The notes under the pieces were generated by a model. That model saw nothing but the letters and a program-made list of their open reading frames with translations, made no database searches and was not told the origin of the DNA. Position numbers and translations under genes: made by a program. DNA of 64,000 nt, from contig OY751493.1 in assembly GCA_963565915.1 (NCBI GenBank), positions 3,534,001-3,598,000 of the forward strand. The letters run 5' to 3'. Positions 31,331 to 44,900 of this stretch are shown one piece after another. Origin of the DNA: Entoloma clypeatum. Lineage: Eukaryota; Basidiomycota; Agaricomycetes; Agaricales; Entolomataceae. Each line of letters opens with the position of its first letter. Position 1 is the stretch's first letter.

Positions 31331-34300
31331 CTAGATGACGTACTTTGGAGTTTCATATGGTGACAACAGGGTCTCGTTGAACACAGGGTGAATCATTTTC
31401 CACATCTTTGGAAGATCAAGAAGGTACGTGCTAGCTCCTTTCTTCTCTAGGACTTTGAATGGTCCATGTCGGAGTGCATCAAGTTTCTGTGAGGGGCGAT
31501 TGGTCCTGATGTTAGTCCCTTCCAGCCACACCTTGTTCCCGATGCGGTAGTTCCGAGATGGACTTCGCCGTATATCAACTGTCTTCTTCATCTGATCCTG
31601 TGCTTGTTTCAGTGCTGCATTGGCTTCTTCTCATGCCTGTTTGAGTTTTTTCAAGAAGTCGTTGGCAGCCAGGTTGGTATCTTCTAACATGAGTTCTCCC
31701 TTCCAAGGATGTAAACCGTAGTTGAGGTAGAACGGGGTGTGCTTTGTGGCCTGATGTTCTTTGTCATTGTACTGGAACTCTGCGATTGCGATCCACTCAG
31801 CCCAATCATCCTGTAGATGGTTGACAAAGTTCTGTAAGAACACTTCCGTTTCCTGATGTAATCGCTCAGCCTGTCCATCAGTCTGTGGGTGGTATGCGGT
31901 GGACAGGTTCCTTTTGATCCCTAGCATGCGGCAGAGTATCTCCATGAACTTCGCAGTGAACTGCGGTCCCCTATCACTGATGATCTTCTTGGGGATCCCG
32001 TGAAGCTTCCATATCTGATCCCAATAGATCTTGGCTAATCCTTCAGCTGATAATTCCACGGTTGTCGGAATGAGATGGAGCATCTTTGAATGTCTATCTG
32101 TGATGACCAGAATCACATTCTTTCCATCGGACTCTGATATTGGTCCCATGATGTCAATCTCTATGTCTTCCCATGGATGACTTGGTGCTGCATGGGGATG
32201 TAGCGGTGTTATGGTTGACGAACCCATGCGATGCTTAGGCAGAGAGGCTTAAGTAGCAAAGGCGGATACCAAGGTGATTGCTAGATCTGGGGAATACATG
32301 CAATGTATGTACCCTATATATACTAGAAGGTCGAGTCATCTAGATGACTCTAGAGCGGTTCCGGTCTGACTCCAGAAGCGGACCCGGAGTAGGTGTCTAT
32401 GGTAACTGCTGCGGCATGAGTCAGAGTATCTAAGTATAGTCCAATAAGTAACACGATGTCAAGGATGTGTGAGAGTAACCATCTAGATATGGTAACGATG
32501 ACCATACTGTAGTGAGTAAGCGGAGGCCGGGGCCCGAATGATGTAAAAGTGAATAGTAAGCATGAAACCAATAGATAAGATGAAACTGGCCATTAATCAG
32601 ATAAGGCCTCTATGTCTTGTATCTTGTCTGAGCGATCAATGCCATGGATAGCGAATCCATAACAAGCGGAGTGTGTCGTTTTTGTCTGTTGATCTTGTTG
32701 CGTTGACAGGTGTGACAACCCTTTACGTACTTCTTCACATCATGCAGGATAGTAGGCCACCAGTAGGTACGAGTGAGGAGTTCATGTGTCCGATATTGTC
32801 CTGGATGTCCAGCCACTGGTGCACCATGTGATTCAAACATCAGTTCTTGAGGCAGTTGTGGGTCTGGTGGAACATAGACTTGTTCGCCTGCATATGTGAT
32901 GCCGTTTTCCTGTTGATACCAATGAGAATTCTCCTTTAGACCCTGGGCTACTTCTGTCTCCATGCAGTTTGAACTCTTGATGTGTGCGATCCACAGATTT
33001 TCAATGGTCGTGACGTTTCCAATTTTGATGGAATCAGATGTTTCACCCCCTTCAAAGAATTGTTCCTCCATGAACATCTCCATTTGTACCACATCTTCTG
33101 ATTCCAACCGTTTCAAGAATAGCCCCTCCTTGAGCATTTGGTCACTGTCTTGTGGTTCGAGTTCCGCTTCATACCAGAGTAAGTGCGACAGGATGTCCGC
33201 TTTCGCATTGGTCTTGCCGGGTACATGCCGTAATTCAAAGTCATAGTCTTGTAACTTCATTTTCCAGTGTCGCTGTCATTGATTCAGGTCCTGAGGATGA
33301 CGGAAATATTCCAGGTTCTTGTGATCGGTCAAGATTTCGAAACACTCCCTGGCTTCGAGCAGATAGTGTCTCCAATCTTTTAATGCTTCCATGACCGCCA
33401 GGAGTTCCTTGTCATATATCTCATAATTCTGTTCGGCCGCGGACATGGTCCGTGACAAGAACACGATGGGGTGCCATTTGCCGTCTTGCTTCTGAGAGAG
33501 TACTGCTCCAATTGCATAGCCCGATGCATTGGTTTCAACCCTGAACTGTCCCTCTGATTTCGGTAATGCCAAGACTGGTGCCGATGTAATTGTCCGTATG
33601 AGACCTTCAAAGGCTTGCTGCTCTGTTGGTCCCCAAGTAAATGCTGTACCGCCTGTGAGTGCGGTGAGAGGTTTCGCAATGTTTGAGTACCCTTCAATAA
33701 AACATCGATAGAAGTTGGCAAATCTAAGGAACTTCTGAACTTCCTTTTTTGATGTGGGTGCTCGCCAGTTTCGGATTGTATCCACCTTCTCAGTTTCCAT
33801 CTCGACATGTCCCTCACCAACCACATATCCCAATATAGGACATTTCATTACTTCCCATAAACACTTCTTCTCCTTTAGGAACAAATCATCGTCCGATAGG
33901 ATCTGTAGGATTTTTTTGGTGTTTCGCACAAGTTCTTCCTTGGTTTTACCAATAATCACGATGTCATCCATGTAGATCACGCAGATACGTCGGCGGATCT
34001 GGTCCCAGAATAGACTAGCCATCATTCGAGAGAACATTTCCAGGGAGTTGCAAAGACCGAAAAACATGACCAATGGTTCAAACAATCCTCGACTGGTGAG
34101 GAAGGCAGCTTTTCATTCATCGCCCTCCTTAATCCGGATGTTGTTATAGCCCCACATGGTCCATTTTATTGAAGTAGACTGCATCTTTCAGCACGTCCAA
34201 GAGATTGGATATTCATGGAAGTGGAAACTTGTCTTTGACCATGAATTTATTGACCATGTGGTAATCTTGTACCAATCGTTTGGAGCCATCCTTCTTGTTG

Positions 34301-34950
34301 ATGAAGAAGCAAGGGGAGGCGTAAGGGGATTTGGACGGGCGGATCTTTCCTGTTGCTAGACCCTCATCAATGAATGCGTCCAATTCCTCTTGTTCCTTTT
34401 GCGTCATAGGATATGTATTTCCCCCTAGTTCCTTTGGTGCGTCTGGTGTAAGTTCGATACCATGGTCCCATTCCCTCTCTTTTGGGATCTTATCAAAGTT
34501 CTCCTTCTCAAAGAGATGAGCAAATCGTTCAACATATGAGGGTCGTTTGGTTGTGGGAGGTGGTGTGGGAGTGACAGCTTCCAAAATAGGGTCTCCAGGC
34601 TTCCATTTCTGATCCGACTTTTTGGGTGCATCTTTGTCGCGCACCTCAACCATGCAAACCCGGTGTTTGCGACCATCAAGGTTAACCCTGAAATCCGAGT
34701 GTTTGGTTCGACATGTTGTTGGGCATCGGTTAAATGTTACCGCGTCGGTTGTTCAATTGATTGTGGGGTTGTGGTGTACCAACCAGTCATGTCCCAAGAG
34801 CATGTCCGTTCTTCCAATGTCCAGTACCATTGCTTCCATGGTTTCCTGATGTTCTCCCAAATCCAGTTTGACTTCGGCAAGTTGGCTCGCTTTCTGTTGT
34901 CAATTTGGTGATCCATCTGCATTTAGAATTGCTATGGGCGGTATTCCTCA
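31331..34950 (-). pseudogene. pol remnants of Gypsy copy 1 (protease-RT-RNase H-integrase)
   Basis: Fragments in order on the minus strand: DKDAPKKSDQKWKPGDPILE to the RT start (34653-34213), RT with the YMDD box (VIYMDDIVIIG) and RNase H (34085-33276), the tether and zinc-binding integrase N terminus (33260-32665, GCHTCQRNK), integrase core (32206-31631, VITDRHSKM, ISDRGPQFTAKF, HPQTDGQAE) and integrase C terminus (31591-31331). Breaks include TGA after DLNQ and after KKLKQA where copy 2 has Arg, Trp to TGA near 34113, and a 2-nt deletion near 34155. Not functional. Confidence 0.85.
32207..32664 (-). repeat. Solo LTR inserted in Gypsy copy 1 integrase
   Basis: 458 bp from TGTTATGG to CCATAACA, flanked by the 5-bp duplication AGCGG. 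It interrupts the integrase between RHTPL and HPHAAPS, which are contiguous in copy 2. It shares the LTR layout of the neighbours (TATATA box, then AGATCTAGCAATC) but is a distinct subfamily. Confidence 0.85.
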
Positions 34951-35219
34951 TGTGGGGAGGTTCTGTTCATGTACTATTCTGGGATGGATGCATGTGCGTT
35001 TACATCTGCTGTCAACCTCAGGTCAGATAATCTTTGGTCCTCGTTGTGTTTTGAGCTGAGCTAACAGCCTGATCTCTCATCTTTTCGGAGGTTTATCTCT
35101 CTTCACAATCTTAGTCGACGCAGCGGCTCACTTGGCAGGGATGACATAGGTTCTATTGTCTGCAGTCATACAAGGCAAGCAAGTCCGTTTAATAGATAAG
35201 GGTCGCGACTTAGCGTCGT

Positions 35220-37473
35220 TTAATTGGACCCTTCAGGAAAATCCTTCTTGTCGGCTTCTAAGATTGTGGTTTCATCATTCTCGGCATCTTCCTCGGACAC
35301 CTTCCTAACCCTTCCAGAGTTCTTCTTCGGCTTGCGGCAGTTGCGTGCGATATGGCCTTCTTGGTCACAGTTGAAACACTTGCGACCATCTTTCTTCTTT
35401 GGAGCGCTACAGTCTTTAGCCAGATGACCGAAGCGTTGACAGTTGTAGCAACGAGCTACTCCTGCTTTGTCGATCTCCATGGCCTTGCTCTGACCACCAT
35501 AAGTGGTACCCGATCCGGTGCGCATGTCGCCGCTGAAACGAAGGAAGTGAGTCTGGGGATGAGCGCGAGCGATATCTCTATCACACACACAAACACCAAA
35601 CACAACAACGAAGACTGAACAAGTCTCGCGATGTGTACTTCTCAATTGATATAGTTCGGGGTGATGAGTGGGATCACTCAGGATGCGACTCTTCCAAACA
35701 ACAATTGAATAACTCGTTTAGCGATGGCTCGATAGGTCTCGAACAAGACTTAGAGATAGTTCTCAATAGATAATGAACCGAGGTTTGTGATTTCCGGACC
35801 AACAAGACTTCGCGAACACGATCTCAACCGAATACGAACACGACAATGACCAATATGACCGATAGATAACACGATTTGACGATTGACAAGTTCTCGAACA
35901 CACAAAACACAATTGCGACTGACTTCTGATGCAAACCAAACAATCTCGAGGCTTCAATGATACTCGCAAACGACGACAGATGCACAAGACAAATGCTATC
36001 AATTCTGGGGCCCAATCTAACCTAACCTATCTACGACGAAACTATGAGACTTTATACATGAGCTGCAATAAATATAGAAAAGGGATGCATGTGGTCTCGC
36101 TAAGGGGTATCCAGTCAAGTGAGCCTTTGCTAGAGACGTCGTGATGTGTCCATGTGGTTGACAATGCGACAGGTACGTTCTTTTCTCCATTTTCTACCTC
36201 TATCATGCTTGTGAGGACACTATTCCACTATCTCGGTCTATTGATACACCTCGCGACGATGCCAACGAGTTACTGCGAGGTATCAGATGCTTTGATTAAG
36301 GGTCATCTCGGTAAGCAACCGATCCATATCAATATGTCTGCCATATAATGCACATTGATCGTGGTGTATCAAACCTGATCTCGGTCTGTTCGATCCGATG
36401 TCATTGGCTATTCCCCATATGGACAATTTGGACGCGAAGCGAGGCGCACATTTGCCAAGCCTCTCGCGAGAATGTCTCCAGTCAAGCCCTCAATGTATAG
36501 TAGACAGTGCTAGTGTCATCGATAAATCCAATATAACCAATCTCCTTGTTTCGCGCTTTGTTTCGAGAGATGCTTGATAGTCTTATCTATCTCGCGAGGC
36601 GATCCCATGGCTCTCGAGTATCATAGCTAAGCCCATAGTGGTGACCAGCGCTATGTCCTACATTGCCATGGTCTCTAAATGCTTTAAAATCTCTCTCTAA
36701 CGTCGCCACTAAGTCCTCAGAATCGGAGCTCATCTAGGACTCTCTACATCCCTTAGAGATAGTGTGAAATGATGCAAAATGCGCAGATTTAGGCCTAGAC
36801 ACATCGCGGCCCTATCACCGCCACCTCGAATGACCAGTGCATGTCCTTCCATCTGTCGTCCCTTGTTTCGGATCTCCTTTGCGTAATCGGTGTACGTCTT
36901 GCCATCACTAGCCACTTGTTCAGAGATTCTGCGGTTGATGTTCTTCTCTAGGATGTATTTCCCAGTTTCTTTGCCAAGGTTTGACAGCTTCAAACGTTCT
37001 TTGAATTCATCCAAAAATTCGTCAACGGTGTGTTTCTCTTGTTTCAGGACTTCGAGTCTTGCTTTGGCAGCGACCAATTTGTTGGCGATGGAGAATCGTG
37101 TGGCGATATCATCGGAAAAACCTAGCCAGGTGATGTTCTCATTGTCAACAGCAAGAGCGTCTAACTTGTTACTGGCCCAGTGCCTGCCGGACCCTTCCAT
37201 CATGCGGGATAGTACCGCAAGAATCTTCTGATCGTCTGTGAGGCTCTTTTGGAACCTGATGTATAGTTTGGTGGCCTTCCACCACTCGTCAAAGGTGTAT
37301 CTGTCCTTGAACATCCCAGGATCCTTGATGATCTTGGATGTATCCATTGTTTGTATAGCTGGAGCTTCTGCCATGTTTAGAGTCTGCGGAGGAGGAGAGG
37401 AGTCGGGTTGTTGGGATGAAGATGGGGTTCGGGATACAGGTAAGGATTGAAAATGAGTCCCTGTTCTAGGCAT
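35220..37473 (-). pseudogene. gag of Gypsy copy 1, split by a 1.3-kb insertion
   Basis: The N-terminal part (37473-36820, FDEWWKATKLYIRFQK, then GKTYTDYAKEIRNKG) and the C-terminal part (35526-35220) with two zinc knuckles (CYNCQRFGHLAKDC, CFNCDQEGHIARNC) are contiguous in copy 2 but separated here by 35527-36818. The protein would be the nucleocapsid/capsid precursor. Confidence 0.85.
35527..36818. mobile_element. Unclassified 1.3-kb insertion in Gypsy copy 1 gag
   Basis: About 1290 bp absent from the same site in copy 2. It has no recognisable coding sequence and contains a short CA run near 35580. The flanks share CGCC, possibly a 4-5 bp target duplication. No terminal repeats were recognised, so the class is unknown. 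Confidence 0.6.
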
Positions 37474-37693
37474 CTGTTCGATATCTGACTGCGCGGAGTC
37501 AAAAGTAAATTCATCAGGGGACTTGTCGGCGGAATCGGTGGCAAAACGTTCAGAGTATTTCCTCTGTAAATCTCTAAGAAATCTCTGTTCCTGCGTGTCT
37601 GTTGGTCACGAGAAGGGGTCAAGTCTCTCGTTTTGTGCCCAACGGTTGTACTCGGTCTGTTGTTCTTCGGTGGTGAAGTGGGCGTAGATCTGT

Positions 37694-38566
37694 GCCCTCT
37701 TACAAACTTACTATGTCTAATGTCTACTTTTGCAACCTTCAATTCCCAGTCTGACTCACTACATTACTTCATCATCCCCTTTAGTATACTTCGCTCCTGT
37801 GCTGACTCGCTTTCTGCAGTCAGCTTACTCATTGTACATAGCCTTCCGCAGTCGCCTTACTCATGCGCACTGCCTTCCGCAGTACTGACTCATCCGCTAC
37901 CGCCTATAGTCAGTACCTATATAAACCTCCTGTACTGTAGTAGATTCCTTAGATTTAGCAATCACATTGCTCTTCGCCTTTCCACTTCCTGCATACTCTG
38001 CCCGAACCTTGGAACGGTTTGTTAAGCATAACAACAATGATCACCCCCCGAACAAAAGTCGTGACGACGCCTGCGGCGTTGTCTCCATGTGTCCTCATTG
38101 ACGCGCAACAATGCACGTCGAGGCCTCCAACAGGACGTGCTGGTCATAGATTCCAGGCGTGCGCTGAGAAGTCGAACTGCCAGCAGTTCGACAGTGTTAG
38201 AGGAGTCAATGCCAGGACGAGATGAAGCTCACCCCCGTCGACCGGCAGGGACACGGGGTCAACTCTGATGAGTGGGTTAATAGGAAAAGGAGAACCTAGA
38301 GGGACACACTTGTCCCTCAAACTTAATATTGTCAATAACAAGGGACGACGCCCATGGCGTCATCCTCACTACAGGACGAAGGTATCACATACATTCTCGG
38401 ACAAGCAGACGTGCATGTTGCACGTCCCGAACTCTACCAGTATGCAGTGCTGGTTGTAGACGCTAGCCATGCATCACTGCATCGAAACACCGGCACTTAG
38501 TCGGCATTGGCAGACGAGGAAGTCGATGTGAGGCTCGAGCTGAAGCTCTCCCTCATCGATGCCTGG
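37694..38566 (-). repeat. Right arm of inverted duplication, inner part
   Basis: Reverse complement of the left arm from 30508 back to the Gypsy copy 2 insertion point. It includes the LTR fragment in the orientation opposite to copy 1, so it is not the missing 5' LTR of copy 1. Confidence 0.85.
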
Positions 38567-38935
38567 TGTTATGCGTAACAAACCGTTCCAAGGTTCGGGC
38601 AGAGTATGCAGGAAGATGGAAAGGCGAAGAGCAATGTGATTGCTAAATCTAAGGAATGTAGCTATGGTACATGAGGTTTATATAGTACTGACTATGAGCG
38701 GTAGCGAATGAGTCAGTAACTGCGGAAGGCAGTGCGCATGAGTAAGGCGACTGCGGAAGGCTATGCACTAATGAGTAAGCTGACTGCGGAATGAGTCAGA
38801 CAGCTGCGGAAAGCGAGTCAGCGCGGGAGCGAAGTATACTAAAGGAAATAAAGTATAATATGATATGTGTAAGCGGGGCCGATGAGTAAAAGTGAAAAAG
38901 TAAGCGTATACGTCCGTAGTTGTTAGTCCGTAACA
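38567..38935 (-). repeat. 3' LTR of Gypsy copy 2
   Basis: 369 bp, TGTTATGCG to CGTAACA; a near-identical partner lies at 50544-50913. A polypurine tract (GAGGAGGGGAACA on the minus strand) adjoins it at 38936. Confidence 0.95.
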
Positions 38936-38972
38936 TGTTCCCCTCCTCAAGGTCTGTGTCCTCACAGACTAC

Positions 38973-41900
38973 CTACTCCCATCCATCGTTGCCATTTGGA
39001 TCGGCCCAGGCAGGGTCAACTCTGTTGAAGTTCCACCTGGGCGCTAGCCACAGGTGTACTGAGCAACACGGCTACAGTGGAAGTACTCTACGATACCGCT
39101 ATAGTCACTTACTTGGTTTGGGAGGGGGTAAGGCTGGTGAGAGCGGTTGAGGCTGGTGAGAGCGATGGAGCTGGTTAAGAGTCAAGAGACAACTTGTTGA
39201 TATTGACAGTTTCCTGGTCTTATATACCGTACTACTGTTTGTACCAACCAAACAAGTATGTAATGAAGATATGTAAAGGTCACGTGATGTAATCTAATCT
39301 AATCTAATCTACGTGATGGGAAAAGTTTCAACACCCCCCCATATTTAGCTAAATACATCTTACTTTTTCCCACATATATATATAGGTACTTTTGTTTCGC
39401 CTAGTTCTTTATCAGTCCGAAGTACGGGATAAACTTGGAAAAGAGGATTTTCCCCAGATTCTTAGTCAAAAGGTCTGCAGGGTTATTCACTCCTTCGATG
39501 AATTCGACCGTAATAATTCCTTCGGAGACTTTTTCTCTGACGAAGTGGAATCGCACGTCAATGTGCTTGGATCGCTTCTCAGTCACAGGGTTGGATGCGA
39601 TAAAGACGGAGCCGTTGTTATCTCCGTAGATCGGTACTGATCCGATCTGCATTCCAAGTTCGGCAAGCATGCTTCTCAGCCATGTTGCTGCGCGACTGCA
39701 ATCTGATAGCGCCATATACTCTGCTTCTGTAGAAGAGAGGGCGATGGTCTTTTGCGCCGATGATACCCATGTTATCGCTCCAGACGCCAGTGATATGAAG
39801 AAGCCGGTGGTAGACCTCCTCGTGTTTTCATCTGACGCCCAGTCGGAGTCTGTGAATGCATAGATCCCTTTCCCTGAGTCCCCATCGTACATGATCGCGT
39901 AATTTTTCGTTGCCTTCAAATATCTGCAAATGTCCCTAGCCACCTCTAAATGGCGTTTGGTGGGATTTGCGGAAAATTGGGACATTTTGATTACAGCAAA
40001 GCAGATGTCAGGCCTCGTTCCAATCATCAGATATAGGAGTGATCCGATGACGGATTGGTACTTAGATCGGAGTTCCGCATTGGGTTCATCTTCGGACGCC
40101 ATGGGTTTGTAGCCCGTAGGGAGTGGGGTATGGGTGGCATTAGATTCGCTCATCCCCATGCGTGCCAGAATTTTCTCAAGGTAAGGTACTTGATCAATGA
40201 AGATCCTCTTCCCACGTTGCCTTATTTGGATTGAGAGAAATTCCTTTGGTTCCCCATCGGGCACTAGGTGACCTAGGTCCCTACATTCCCATGTTGTCAT
40301 GAAGGCCTTCTTCTTTTCTAGCGTATATTCCCGGTTTGTGCCGAGAAAAGCAGAGTCGTCGACATAGATGACGGCAATTACAATTTCCCCGTTGGTACTT
40401 TTGTGAATAAATACTCCCGCATCGGAGTGAAGCCGGACAAAGCCGAGCTTTTTCATGGAGGAATCAAGTTCCCTCCACCAGGCTAATGCGGCCTGCTTAA
40501 GTCCATATAGAGCTTTGAATAGTTGGTACACGAGGTGTTCTTTCCCTTTTACTATGTAGCCCTCAGGCTGTCGCATGTAAATGACTTCACGGAGCGTTCC
40601 ATAGAGGAAGGCTGATGAGACGTCCAAAAGAGTCATGAACCACCCTTCAAGGGCTGTCAATGCCAGTATTAATCGGACGGTTTCATATCTTACGACTGGT
40701 GAGAAGATCTGATCAAAGTCGATCCCTTCTACCTGTGAGAAGCCTTTTGCGACGAGGCGCGCTTTCAGACGCCCGTCGGACTTTTCATTGTAAACCCATT
40801 TGTTCCTTAGAGCTTTCCTCCCTGCAGGCAGGGGTACTAGCTTCGTGATCACCCCGCGGCGTTTGAGCATGTCTAGCTCTTTACGTTCAGCCGCATACCA
40901 GTCTTCTTTATTTGGAAGAGGGTATATGTCTTTATGGGACATTTCAACGATGCCAACTTGGACTGATATTGCTTCCATCAGGAGGTCATTCATCCATGCC
41001 GTTTGACCGCCCAATCTCCGTCTTCGATCTAATTTTTCAAGATCAGACGCTGGAGTGTCTTCCCCATAGATGCTTCCTGGCATCTTCCGAACTCGTCGTT
41101 CCCTGATCGGTCGATCTGGTACTTGCTCGGGTTCCGGAGTGGGTACTCGCGGTTCGTCATCAGGCTCACTGGCAGGCAGTTCGTTGTCTGATTCAGGTTG
41201 ATCCTGTTCAATGGGAACTGGGATATGAGGTGTTTCGTTGTGACTATCGTCATCATTGCTGCCGGGAATGAGATCCTCAAACTCATCAGCCGGCTCTGGG
41301 TTTTCCATTTCTGGGTGGTTTTCTGGCAACGGGTCAATGTGGCATCTAGGGTACTTGCTTTCATCAAAGATAGCTTTCCCGCCCATGAAGATCGTGTTGG
41401 TCTCAGGATCCATGAAGCGGTATCCTTTGACCCCTGGTTTCGATCCGAGATAAATCATCAATCGGGATCTTGATTCCAGGGAGTTCCTACGTTTCTCCTT
41501 TGGGATATATACATATGCCTGACATCCAAATACTCTGACACTAGACATGTCGGGGATCTCATTGGTCACCCTGAAGTAAGGGGTTTCCCATTCAAGACGC
41601 TGCATGGGGGTTCTGTTGTAGAGAAATGCTGCGTGTTCCAAACAGAATTCCCACCACATGGGCGGTAAGCATGCATCGAAGCGCAATGCCTGAGATTTTT
41701 CCCATAGTGTTCGATTGATCCTTTCTGCTCTACCATTCTGCTGGTGCTGATATGGGAGCGTGACATCGATCAGAATTCCATGATCGGCAAGTACATCCTT
41801 GTATTCGTCAAATTCTCCACCTCCATCAACCCGCCACTTTTTAGGGGTAGCGGCAAATTGATTCTGGATCATCGCAAGGAATTGTTTCAGTGCCGTGATG

Positions 41901-44900
41901 GCGCTTGACTTCTTCCTAAGCAAGACGACCCAGACATGGGATGAAAAATCGTCCAAAAAGGTAAGGAAATATTTGTACTTATGGTACGATGCCGTGGATA
42001 TCTGCTTCAAATCCGAATGGATCAAATCAAAGGGTTTGACAGCCCTTGTCATCGAGTTAGGATAAGATTGATTTGGCATTTTCCCTTTTAGACACCCCGT
42101 GCAGCTTTCCTGTGATTTCTCACGTACTAACGTTTTGGGTACTCCTTTGGTACTAGTGGGAATCTTATTGAGTGCTTGGTCATTTGGGTGGCCAAGGCGT
42201 TTATGCCAGGTTTCGACAGTGATTTCGCTAGAGATCGCGTGGATTTGGTCATAGCGTATTTCAGTGTCTAACCAATAAATGGTTTGTCCGAGAATGTGAG
42301 GTGAGAACTGTATTTTGTTCTGTCCTTTGGAGATGTTGATTTCTCCACGCATTCCGTCTACTTTGTAACCGTGATTAAGGAAGACGCCTAGGGACAATAG
42401 GCGCGTGTCCATGTCCGGAATGTAGAATACAGGTCGGAGAAGGTGGGTTTTTACTTCCCCATTTAGGGTATGCCGTACTGGAACGGCCCCAACTCCGAGA
42501 ATTTCCAGTTTCTTTCCCTTTTCAGCTGTTTGGACAAATCGCTTAGCCTTAAGAGGCCTGTAGTACGCGAAGTCCTTGAACTCATGGGTAAAGTGTAACG
42601 AGGCACCGGAGTCTAAGATCCATTGTGCACGTTCTTTCTCCTTACAGTGTGTACATGACGCAAAGTGCTTTGTGTATTTTTTATATAGATCGTTGTCAAT
42701 GTGATCCATACATTCTGCACTAGTACTAGCTAATATTTTATACGTCTGCAAGGAGGTGTTATTAGCTTTCCTTAATTGGTCAGATTCAGGAGAGGAAGAT
42801 GACGAACCGTCAAGTTCAATGAGCCCGTCTTCGAATTGGTCCGGCCCCATCCGCTCGCTTTGATGGTCTATGTCCATCATCCTCAGGGTTTGGTCCAGCG
42901 GCGGAGTAACTCGACGCTGCTTGGACGGTCTTTCGTCTTCTTCTGGGATAATCGTATCCAGAATGCGAAGGTTTGACCCTGAGGGGCGGGCACCAATGCC
43001 GCGCGCGAGTTTGCGAACATGGTCGTTTTTCTTCCACACAGACGGCTTGCCCGAAGGAAGCCCGGTGTACTGGGATGGAGGCGGGTTCATTCGCTGAAGG
43101 AGCGACTGCATCCGCTGAGAGTCTGGCTGGGCGGTACTTATCGTTTTTCCGCGCCCGGTGACGGTAGTAAAGGATGGTGGAGGGAAGTGTATGGCTGGAG
43201 CAACAAACTCAACCGTTTCCTCCGCATGGTCGGACGTGTTGTCCGCAGTGTTGGCGCTTTTCTTCTGATTGCGCCAGCGTCCTTTTCCCTTCTTCTTTTC
43301 GGAAGCGGTACTATGGTCGGTCGAGTTAGGCTGCTCGTCAGCGTCGTTCTGTGAGGTACTCGGCTTTTGCTGCTTTTCCCATTTGGGGTCCTGCCCCTTT
43401 CGCTTTGTCCCAGAAATTTTCTTGGCCTGCTCATTGGACGTACGAGTAGACCCGACCGAATACTTGCGCCTGTATTCCGAGATGACGCTGTCGGCGACGG
43501 CCTGCCATGTGAAGTCATCGGCGTCGTATACCTGGAAGAGAGTGGTGGAGAGTGATGACCAGGCGTCGGGAATCGCATTGGCCAAGATCATTGCCTGCAT
43601 CAGATCGGGGACGACAAAATTTGAATCGGCGAGACGGGCGAAGAGAGAGCCCAGGCGTTCGATTTCAGGGACGGGGTCGCGTCCAGACAGTTTGTAGGTG
43701 GCGGCGGCTTTAAAGTCGCCGAAGATGACCGCCGGGGATATCTTGGAGTAGGCGTCTTTCAACGTTTTCCATGCGCCAAGCGCCGAGGTACTGTCTTTGA
43801 TGTGACGTCTGATCGCCTCAGAGATTTTCAGGCGTATCGCCCCGAGAGCTACGTCGTCGTCCCTGATCCAGGCTTTTTCTTCCTTGCGGAAGCCGGGCTG
43901 GTCGACCGTGGTAGTCAGCACAGGGGGAGCAGCGGCGGTGGGACCAGGAGTGGAGACCGTAGTGGTGAAGTCGGCGATCTCGGGACGGGGGATATCGCCA
44001 GAGACGATGCGCCAGACTCCTTGATGGAGGAGGTAGGACTTCATTTTTTCGGCCCAGCTTTGGTAGTCAATGCCGTCAAAGGGGGCGATGGTGTCAAGAG
44101 CAGAGCGAGAGGTAGACATTGTAGATGAATCTAAAAAGGGTTCCCAATCAGTGATATGTTATGAATATGATTTGAGAAAACAATTGAATGATTCCTTATG
44201 ACTTATTCCCTTCAGGAATAGCGGTCATGGGAAAACCCTTTATATGTCAGAATCGTATAAGGTGCGATCAACGTTTTCCACATGGAGTGTACTAGGTCAA
44301 TCCCCTTAGGGACGTCTCATGACAGGTACTTGTCGTAATGACGTTTCCAGGTTCATATGTGAAGAAGTATGACTCAGAACCTAGATCTTTTGATCGGTTC
44401 TTTGCCAACCAGGGTAGAGTGGGCAGGTACTCGCTGTTGCCAGCGTTTCCCAGGTCCCTCTGCTATCCGGGGCCCATAACCTGTTGAAGTTCCACCTGGG
44501 CGCTAGCCACAGGTGTACTGAGCAACACGGCTACAGTGGAAGTACTCTACGATACCGCTATAGTCACTTACTTGGTTTGGGAGGGGGTAAGGCTGGTGAG
44601 AGCGGTTGAGGCTGGTGAGAGCGATGGAGCTGGTTAAGAGTCAAGAGACAACTTGTTGATATTGACAGTTTCCTGGTCTTATATACCGTACTACTGTTTG
44701 TAACAACCAAACAAGTATGTAATGAAGATATGTAAAGGTCACGTGATGTAATCTAATCTAATCTAATCTACGTGATGGGAAAAGTTTCAACAAACTCGGT
44801 TACCCCAATCCTTTATCAGTTCATCGTTTACCGCCGTGGCAAACTCTAAACCTCGAATGGCGAGGCGAAGGCGTCGATTCTCAACAGCAAGGGTGTTGGT

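Larger units (their letters stand above)
30169..37693 (-). mobile_element. Decayed chromodomain-type Gypsy LTR retrotransposon, copy 1
   Basis: Minus-strand order: truncated 5' region at 37693, gag, protease, RT, RNase H, integrase, small ORF3, 3' LTR. The 5' LTR and first few hundred bases of the interior are missing where the inverted arm begins. The copy carries nonsense codons, a 2-nt deletion near 34155, a 458-bp solo LTR in integrase and a 1.3-kb insertion in gag. Confidence 0.8.
39023..44792 (-). mobile_element. Intact young Copia LTR retrotransposon
   Basis: LTRs at 39023-39333 and 44482-44792 (311 bp each) show a single mismatch by eye (near 39242/44703). The target duplication is AACTC. 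A G-run polypurine tract lies at about 39334-39341. Next to the 5' LTR the minus strand reads GGTTATGGGCCCCGG, matching the anticodon-arm region of initiator tRNA-Met, as in half-tRNA priming. One uninterrupted 1572-codon polyprotein. Confidence 0.95.

Noticed and set aside
37694..38030. LTR-like sequence that could be the 5' LTR of Gypsy copy 1
   Set aside because: It is in the opposite orientation to the element and belongs to the inverted arm; the true 5' LTR of copy 1 is missing.
42816..43697. Plus- and minus-strand open frames overlapping the Copia polyprotein
   Set aside because: Shadows of a GC-rich part of the intact polyprotein; no independent domain.
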